NCBI RefSeq assembly: GCF_019145495.1
Contig: NZ_JAHSTU010000006.1
Location: 186,001-250,000, forward strand
Source of the DNA: Pseudomonas azerbaijanoccidentalis
GTDB lineage: Bacteria > Pseudomonadota > Gammaproteobacteria > Pseudomonadales > Pseudomonadaceae
Length of the DNA stretch: 64,000 bases
Direction: 5' to 3'
Part shown: positions 11,308 through 17,464 of the stretch, one piece after another
Layout: the number at the start of each line of letters is the position of its first letter
How positions within the stretch are numbered: the first letter of the stretch is position 1
Position numbers and translations under genes: made by a program
Notes under the pieces: generated by a model
Seen by the model: the letters and a program-made list of their open reading frames with translations, nothing else
Told to the model about the DNA's origin: nothing
Databases searched by the model: none

Positions 11308-11715
11308 TTGCAAACCTACCATTTGTTCATCAGCCATTCGTGGAACTACCCTCTCGCCCACGACAATCTCGTGCGCTTGCTCAATGCGCAGCCGGGTTTC
11401 ACCTACAAGAATTTTTCGGTGCCGCCCGACAACCCGATTGTCGGCGCCAAAACCGACAAACAACTCGAAGAAGCCCTCGAAAACAAGATTCGCCCGTGCT
11501 CGGCAGTGCTGATCATGGCTGGCATGTATTCCACTTACAGCAAGTGGATCAATAAGGAAATCGAGATCGCCAAGCGCATGGGCAAGGTGATCATCGCCAT
11601 TAAGCCGTTCGGTGCCGAGCGGATTTCCACGGTGGTCCGCAACGCGGCGCACGCCGAGTGCGCCTGGAACACCAAAAGCATCGTCAATGCCATTCGCCTG
11701 CACACGGCGGTGTAA
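11308..11715 (+). CDS. TIR-like protein, ThsB / MTH538 (DUF1863) type
   Basis: A 135-aa soluble protein with a flavodoxin-like TIR fold of the MTH538/ThsB type. The N-terminal strand YHLFISHSWNY is the diagnostic start of this family. KNFSVPPDNPI (35-45) follows, then the helix YSKWINKEIEIAK, in which Trp80 and Glu84 match the W-x3-E pattern of NAD-processing TIR domains. Family members such as ThsB of Thoeris make cyclic ADP-ribose-type signals on phage infection. The start is TTG at 11308 with GAGGG seven bases upstream; no ATG precedes the motif. It is the first gene of a tight operon, two bases from the caspase gene. Catalytic activity is inferred. Confidence 0.85.
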   Translation: MQTYHLFISHSWNYPLAHDNLVRLLNAQPGFTYKNFSVPPDNPIVGAKTDKQLEEALENKIRPCSAVLIMAGMYSTYSKWINKEIEIAKRMGKVIIAIKPFGAERISTVVRNAAHAECAWNTKSIVNAIRLHTAV

Positions 11716-11717
11716 CC

Positions 11718-12677
11718 ATGCGCAAGGGACTGTTCATCGGCATCAACGACTACACCCACGTTTCGCGCTTGAGCGGTTGCTGCAATGACGCCATGGCCAT
11801 GGCGTCGGTACTGAAGACCGACGCCAACGGCGACCCGAACTTCAAGAACATCGTGCTGACTTCAGCCGAGGACTACCTGAGCCGGGAAAAACTCGAAGAC
11901 CAGATTCGCGAGCTGTTTTCCGGTGACTGCAATGTGGCGCTGCTGTATTTCGCCGGCCACGGCAGCTTCGATGGCGACACCGACGAAGGCATGTTGATCC
12001 CGCAGGATTACCGCAGCGCCAAGGACGGGATTCGCCTCAGCGACATCCTCAACTGGGCGAGCAAAGCCACCAGGATCAAAAACAAAGTGATCATTCTCGA
12101 CTGCTGCCAGAGCGGATCAGCCGGAGAACAACGCGCCTTGCGCAGTGAAGGCAGCGTGGTAAGCGAAGGCATGACCATTCTCACCGCGTGCAAAAAGGAA
12201 GAGGCGGCGATGGAAGGCGGGCAGCACGGCGTGTTCACCGGGCTATTACTCCAGGCCTTGCACGGCGGCGCCGCGAATATCCTCGGCAAGATCACCCCCG
12301 GCAGCCTCTATTCGTTTGTCGACAACGCCCTCGATGCCTGGGAACAGCGTCCGGTGTTCAAGACCAACGTGTCGCAGTTCATTTCCCTGCGCGAAGTGTC
12401 GCCCCTTATCCCCAAGGAAATACTGCGCAAGCTGCCCGAATGGTTTGCCGAAGCGGAATCGGTGTACCCCCTCGCCCCCAGCTTCGAGCCCACCGAACCC
12501 GAGTACAACCCGGAGCACGGCGAGGTCTTTGCGCAACTGCAAAAGTGCAACCGCCACAGCCTCATCGAACCGGTGGAGGCCGAGCACATGTATTACGCCG
12601 CCATTCACTCCACCGGTTGCCGCCTCACCGCACTCGGTGCCTATTACCGCGAACTCGCCATCAAGGGACATTTCTGA
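11718..12677 (+). CDS. Caspase-like (peptidase C14) protease with C-terminal extension
   Basis: A 319-aa caspase-fold protein. The first strand reads KGLFIGINDYTH. The catalytic His is in LLYFAGHGSFDG (His81) and the catalytic Cys in VIILDCCQSGSAG (Cys130 of the DCC triplet), so the dyad is complete. The caspase domain spans about 1-225. A C-terminal region of about 95 residues ends in a compact Leu/Tyr-rich block (HMYYAAIHSTGCRLTALGAY) that could be a ligand-sensing or winged-helix-like module. There is no signal peptide or membrane segment. It starts two bases after the TIR-like stop and overlaps the second TIR gene by one base. By analogy with TIR-caspase (type IV Thoeris) immunity, it is the probable killer effector, activated by a TIR-made nucleotide. 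Confidence 0.88.
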   Translation: MRKGLFIGINDYTHVSRLSGCCNDAMAMASVLKTDANGDPNFKNIVLTSAEDYLSREKLEDQIRELFSGDCNVALLYFAGHGSFDGDTDEGMLIPQDYRSAKDGIRLSDILNWASKATRIKNKVIILDCCQSGSAGEQRALRSEGSVVSEGMTILTACKKEEAAMEGGQHGVFTGLLLQALHGGAANILGKITPGSLYSFVDNALDAWEQRPVFKTNVSQFISLREVSPLIPKEILRKLPEWFAEAESVYPLAPSFEPTEPEYNPEHGEVFAQLQKCNRHSLIEPVEAEHMYYAAIHSTGCRLTALGAYYRELAIKGHF

Positions 12678-13168
12678 TGCCAGTGTTTATCAGCTACCGC
12701 CACATGGATCGCGCCTATGCGATCAACATCAACACACGCCTGATCCAAGCCAACATCAAAACCTACCTCGATGTGCTGGACGCCGAATCCCAGACCACCG
12801 ACGACATCACCGGGGTCATCACCCGCAACATCAGCGAATGCACGCACTTGCTGGCCGTGGTCTCGGAAAAAACCGCACTGTCGTGGTGGGTGCCGTTCGA
12901 AATCGGCGAGGCGACCATCACCAACCGACGCATCTGTTCGTTCAAGACCGGCCCGACAGAACTGCCGCTGTACCTCGATAAATGGCCGAAGCTGAGCAGT
13001 GATCGGGACATCGAGTTTTTTATTGATGCGTATCGCAATGAATCGACGCTCAAGCGCTCGATGTCGCTGGAGTCGGTGACGGGCAGTGAGTCTGTGCGCA
13101 GCGTCAACAGGACGAATGCCGATCGGTTCCATACGGACCTCAAGTCCAGAATCATCCGCGGTTTTTAA
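12677..13168 (+). CDS. TIR domain protein (classical TIR_2 type)
   Basis: A 163-aa protein with a TIR domain over about residues 1-120. The first strand is VFISYRHMDRAYA (box 1). LDVLDAESQTTDDI lies in the BB-loop region, and SWWVPFEIGEA contains the W-x3-E pattern with Glu75 as the likely NAD-cleaving residue. A Ser/Arg-rich tail follows (about 125-163). It is a different TIR lineage from the first gene of the operon, so the two are not simple duplicates. Its ATG overlaps the caspase stop by one base (TGATG). It may be a second signal producer, a sensor or a modulator; the sequence does not decide. Confidence 0.85.
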   Translation: MPVFISYRHMDRAYAININTRLIQANIKTYLDVLDAESQTTDDITGVITRNISECTHLLAVVSEKTALSWWVPFEIGEATITNRRICSFKTGPTELPLYLDKWPKLSSDRDIEFFIDAYRNESTLKRSMSLESVTGSESVRSVNRTNADRFHTDLKSRIIRGF

Positions 13169-13182
13169 CAGTCTGCGCGCAC

Positions 13183-13212
13183 AAAAAAGCCGACATTGCT
13201 GTCGGCTTTTTT
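13183..13212. terminator. Bidirectional intrinsic terminator
   Basis: Stem GCCGACA / TGTCGGC (13189-13195 with 13200-13206) around a TTGC loop, flanked by A6 on the left and T6 on the right. It ends the TIR-caspase-TIR transcript and, in reverse, the PAAR/tla3 transcript. Confidence 0.92.
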
Positions 13213-13246
13213 GCACAAAACTGAAGCTGCCCGCCAGTCTTTCGAC

Positions 13247-13516
13247 CTAGACCACTTGCACATTCTGAGCAGTGCTGGCCACGCCATGACAACCACAGGC
13301 CAGGAGATGGCCCTCCAATACAACCGGAATGCCATTCATACGCCGGCGCGGATGCCCTTCGACGAAGGCATACTCGCCCAGATGCAACGGGCAGTAAGCC
13401 TTGTCGCCCAACACCGCCGGGGTTTTTCCATTGAGGGTATGCGTGCCTTCGAGCTGGCAGGAAACCACGCTGCCGCTGCTGCTGATAGCGTCGCCCAGGC
13501 AAATGGGATTTTTCAT
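13247..13516 (-). CDS. PAAR domain protein (T6SS spike tip)
   Basis: An 89-aa PAAR-repeat protein that would cap the VgrG trimer and sharpen the type VI secretion spike. The N-terminus PICLGDAISSSGSVVSC and the repeated G/V pattern with late Cys and His residues (YCPLHLGEYAFVEG, LACGCHGVA) fit the PAAR family. It has no effector extension. Its ATG overlaps the tla3 stop by four bases (ATGA), with GGGAG seven bases upstream, so it is coupled to the tle3-tla3 lipase genes and probably loads with them. Confidence 0.88.
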   Translation of the reverse strand: MKNPICLGDAISSSGSVVSCQLEGTHTLNGKTPAVLGDKAYCPLHLGEYAFVEGHPRRRMNGIPVVLEGHLLACGCHGVASTAQNVQVV

Positions 13517-15192
13517 GCTTTATCTCCCGGCATGCGAAACCTGAACGGATCAACGCCGTGGGTTTGCTGGTTTTTTGCTTTGCGGGCTTCGTCTGGCGGG
13601 CGGACCATTTGCACGGTGACGCTGCCGTCCTCGCCGGTGTACACCACCGCGCTGACACCACCGTCCTGATAGCTGGCAATCGTGGCGAGGTTGATTTCGA
13701 CCAGGGCGCTACTGACGCCGGTGTTGCCCAGGCGCCGACCGATGTCGTAGCCCTCGTCGACATTGCCCAGTTCGAGGCCGGCGCCATCGACATTGAGGCC
13801 ATGCAGCGCGATGGTCAGGGCGATTTCGACAGGGGTGTTGTCGGTGCTGTCGTAGAACACCCGAGCCGGTTTTTCACCCTCGGGCAGGGTTTCCACTGCC
13901 TTTACCCAGCCTGCTTGCAGCGCCTTGGCTCGTAGCGCGGGTTTGAGCGGTTTGCCGTTGTCGTCATGCATCGAGACTTTGATCGGGCGATGCAGGTAGC
14001 CCAGGACCGGGGCTTTATCGAACTCCCGCACTTGGTGTTCGGCCCAGCGCACCGGTAGCCATGCGGAGGGTTCGAAATGGCCGGGGCCTCGGTTGCTCAG
14101 GGTTTGCCAAAGGGTGGGGAGTTGTGACTGCCAGTAGGTGGAGGACATGGTGGTGATAGGGCGAATGTAACCTGTATTGCCTTTGGCACGTTCACTCTCT
14201 TTATACCAATCAAGAAATGCATCATCACGACTCCAGTAGAACGCCCACAACTTGCCCATGTCAGTGTTTGTGTTCTGGTTGTCTTCCGAGTCTTGGGTGG
14301 CAAAAGGACGAATATAGCGGTCAACTCTATCCGAACGGGTAACCAGCAGACCGGTCATGCTTTCGTACACCGTTGGCACAGCATGGACATTTTGCAGCCC
14401 CGGTGTGCCGGCCACGCGATAGCCGTTTCGAGTGACATCGCCGTCTCGACTAACGATCAGCGCCTGCGGCATCTGTGGGCTGTCATCAAAGAACTCAAAT
14501 AGACGTTCGATCATGCCCTGGGCGTGAGTGGTATTGTCTGCGCTTTGCCATAGGAAAAGCGTTACACCCAAAGTAGCGGCATTGCGTCCACTGAGAATAG
14601 TGTTTGGGGCACCGGCGTCCTCAGGCTGCTTGGGCGGAGCTATCGCAAACACTGGAATTGGCCAATATGCCACTGAATCAGTAGCTGAGTGCTTAAACGC
14701 GACGCGTATGTTGATTTTTTGAGTAATTTCTCGAAAGCTCACTGAAGTGTCGTAATCCTTGGGGTTTCGCGAATAGATCGAGGTGAAGTTGCTGTTGGTC
14801 TTTTTGATTTCTCGCCAAATTGAAGATTGATGCCAATTATCAACAGCAAGCCCAGTACCCCGTATTTCGAATGCATAAGTACGCTCCTGGGTAGCGACGT
14901 GCTCAGCTCTTTCAGCCATGACTTTTGATTTGTAGGCCTCAAGCTCTGCCTCTTCGTAAGCTTCGATCTTGCCGATCCAGTGGAAGCTGTAGATCAACGT
15001 TAACGTGCCAAAAATACTCGCGATTCCCCAACGCAAAACGCTATCCACGCCCCTGAGTTCCCTATTTTCGGTTTGAGCTATGTAGTTGATGAACAACAAA
15101 AAACCGATCCAAGTGGCTATCATTATCCCGGCTGCCCAAAGATAACCCTTCAGCCGCGGTCGCTGTGATTTGCCCTGCCAGCGATTCCTCAT
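13513..15192 (-). CDS. tla3: Type VI lipase adaptor Tla3 (DUF2875) family protein
   Basis: A 559-aa protein with two N-terminal hydrophobic segments (about 15-36 and 50-68), then a long soluble domain. It resembles the DUF2875 adaptor Tla3, which in P. aeruginosa escorts the lipase Tle3 to VgrG2b. The match rests mainly on gene order (vgrG, tle3, tla3) and on the C-terminal region with IALTIALHGLNVDGAG and GNTGVSSALVEINLATIASYQ. It is coupled by four-base overlaps to tle3 upstream and PAAR downstream. Bases about 14160-15180, encoding the first two-thirds, are clearly AT-richer than the rest, suggesting a recombined segment. Confidence 0.8.
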   Translation of the reverse strand: MRNRWQGKSQRPRLKGYLWAAGIMIATWIGFLLFINYIAQTENRELRGVDSVLRWGIASIFGTLTLIYSFHWIGKIEAYEEAELEAYKSKVMAERAEHVATQERTYAFEIRGTGLAVDNWHQSSIWREIKKTNSNFTSIYSRNPKDYDTSVSFREITQKINIRVAFKHSATDSVAYWPIPVFAIAPPKQPEDAGAPNTILSGRNAATLGVTLFLWQSADNTTHAQGMIERLFEFFDDSPQMPQALIVSRDGDVTRNGYRVAGTPGLQNVHAVPTVYESMTGLLVTRSDRVDRYIRPFATQDSEDNQNTNTDMGKLWAFYWSRDDAFLDWYKESERAKGNTGYIRPITTMSSTYWQSQLPTLWQTLSNRGPGHFEPSAWLPVRWAEHQVREFDKAPVLGYLHRPIKVSMHDDNGKPLKPALRAKALQAGWVKAVETLPEGEKPARVFYDSTDNTPVEIALTIALHGLNVDGAGLELGNVDEGYDIGRRLGNTGVSSALVEINLATIASYQDGGVSAVVYTGEDGSVTVQMVRPPDEARKAKNQQTHGVDPFRFRMPGDKA

Positions 15193-17224
15193 GGTTGTAC
15201 TCCTTTTCCCAAAGCAGCCATCACCAGTTGCGGCGGTGTCAGCGAAACCAATTCGGTTGAAGGAAACCTACCCCAGTCGTAATACAGATAGCAGGCCTCG
15301 ACCAGCGCTTTAGTCCCTGCACTAAGCTGCGACCAACCTTCCATTTTCATGACCTTATCGAATCGCTCCTCATCCATCTTCCAATCCGCAATCGCCACCA
15401 ACACCTCCCGCATCACCGGATCATCCAGACACTTGGCCTGCCCAATCGCAACATCCATCGCCGTGACCCAGCGATGGTTCTCCGGGCTACGCAATACAGC
15501 CGAGTGATAGCTGTTGTCAGTCCATTCCTTCTGGTCAACCTGCATGCGCGCACGGATTTCGTTTGGGGTTTCCTCGCGGTAGATGCGGTAGTGGTCCTTA
15601 CGATTGAGCATCGGGTTGCCGGACACTGGCGTCTGGCGCAGGGCCCGGGTCTGGTCGTCGGGCTCTTTGCCGTGATTCCAGCGAATAAGCCCTTCGTCCA
15701 GGTCGAGTCGCTTTTCGCTGTTGGTCACATAAATCCATTTGAAAGAGGCGCCGGGGTTGCCCAAGGCAGCGTTTTGCGACACCGCATCCGGTCGATCCTT
15801 TCCTGGCTGATGGGTAGACCCCGTCACGGCTTCGCCACCGAACATCTGCGGTGCGTGGGCTGGGTACAGTTGTTCGGCGTTGATGGTGCGTTGCTGGCCT
15901 TCACGGATCCCTGTTTGCGAGGCTATCGCTGCAACCGAGCCGCCACCGGGATAGCGCGGCTCGCCTTCGACGCGTGTGAAGTCCGCTTGCGGCGGCTTGC
16001 CCACCAGCACCGGTTCGCCGTCACGCAGGCGCTTGGTCCACAGGCGCTGGTAGAAACGCATCGTCTGCAACGCGGTCATGGCCGGCTGGCCATCGGGCAA
16101 CTCGTCCGGCACGCCGTAAGTACCGATGCCTTGCACATCATCCAGCGCCACGGTGGTGTCGTCCGGGCAGAAATACAGGTACACCTTGCCGCGGTTGTCG
16201 CGCTCGGGAAACACCAGGGTTTTCCCGTCTGCACCCAGACGCTGGCCTTGTTCGGGTGACCAGCGCGGCCCCGTGCGACCGCCATAACCCGGCAGGCCAC
16301 AGCGCAGGGTGCTGAGGGGTGGCTGCGCATGGGGGGATTGAGTGATGTGTTGCACGATGTCGATCAGGGTTTGCAGGGTTCGCAAATTTTTCGGCGTGGC
16401 ATCCGGCAGTACCGAATAGGGCGAGGCCACCATGATGGCGCAGTCGGCGCAGCGTTCACCGCGATCCACCAGCATGGCCTGGGCGAGCAGGGTGATCAGC
16501 GTGCCCTGGCTGTGCCCCATGATGGTGATGGTCTCGTCGGGTGAGACGCGGCGGATCTCGCTGACCAGCATCGCCAGCCGGGTCGCGGCCAGCACGAAAT
16601 ACCGTCGATGCGGTGCCTTACCCATGTACAGGGAGTTGGGCATGGTGGGTTGAACCCAATGGCGCAGCCATTTGGCGAAGCCTTCTTCGTACATCTCCAA
16701 CAAATTGTTGGTGGCGTTAGCGAAAAATCCACCGCCCTTGGCGAAGTGACGATCCAGACGGTTGTCAAATTTGTCCAGAATTGATCGCGCAACCGGGCCG
16801 GATCGCCATTTTTATCGCGTTTGATTTCGACGGGTTCGGCCCGATAGCCCCAATAAAACGGAATCAACAGGCTGCGGGCCTTGGAATCCTCGGTATCGCG
16901 CTGGTAGAGGTAAGTATCCGGATCGTCGAGTATTTGCCCCTCGTTGTCCTTCCACGCCTTCCTGGGCGTACTGTTAGCCTCGTTGTACTTGGCCCCATAC
17001 CGCCCCGCCTTCAGATCCCGCCTATCCAGCCGCTCATTCACCCCCTGGCATAACCCAGTCTCCACCGACTCATAAGACGCCCCGGGGTCATTCACGCCGT
17101 GCAGGAAAATCACCACGCCTGGCAGGTCTCGCGGCACAGCAATGTTGCGATCCGTGAATCTATTCGGCAGCAAACGACTCGTATCGGTGGCGATCACTGT
17201 GTCCGTATAGCTCATGCTTTCCAT
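15189..17224 (-). pseudogene. tle3: Type VI phospholipase effector Tle3, split by a one-base frameshift
   Basis: An alpha/beta-hydrolase effector that attacks membrane lipids of rival cells. The first frame (17224 to about 16777) gives FLHGVNDPGASYESVETG, the oxyanion-side HG motif. The second frame carries the nucleophile elbow TIMGHSQGTLITLLA (Ser codon near 16511). Frame 1 reads ..LRDQFW-TNL and then nonsense; the adjoining frame reads DKFDNRLDRHFAKGGGFF and continues to the stop at 15189. Restoring one G in the CC at 16775-16776 rejoins them into a protein of about 678 aa, the expected Tle3 size. A start at 17215 has better ribosome-site spacing than 17224. It may be a real null allele or a sequencing error. 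Confidence 0.82.
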
Positions 17225-17274
17225 ATCCTTTTGAAATCATGCTCCTCTTGCTGATCCACAGAGGAGCAGTCCTT

Positions 17275-17409
17275 TTACTGAGAGGTTTCAATAGTCGGTT
17301 CGTATTGATCCAGCGGGTTCATGACCCACGTTTCATCGGCGTACTTGATTTTCAGGTTTTGCAGGGCGGCATCCGTGCTTTTGCCATGCAGGTTGTTGTC
17401 GTAGATCAC
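17275..17409 (-). CDS. Small ORF (44 aa) between vgrG and tle3, possible immunity remnant
   Basis: A GTG-started ORF encoding 44 aa (begins MIYDNNLHGKSTDAALQNLK and ends YEPTIETSQ). It occupies the place where tli3, the immunity gene, lies in P. aeruginosa (vgrG, tli3, tle3). It has no signal peptide or lipobox, so it is not an intact immunity lipoprotein; it could be a remnant or an unrelated small protein. The GTG overlaps by four bases (GTGA) the stop that vgrG would have if its terminal frameshift were repaired, which supports this start. I do not recognise the sequence. Confidence 0.4.
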   Translation of the reverse strand: MIYDNNLHGKSTDAALQNLKIKYADETWVMNPLDQYEPTIETSQ

Positions 17410-17464
17410 TGGTTGACACTTTCCTTGGCTTGCGTCGGTACGGGCTTCTGGTCCGATGCGGGGG

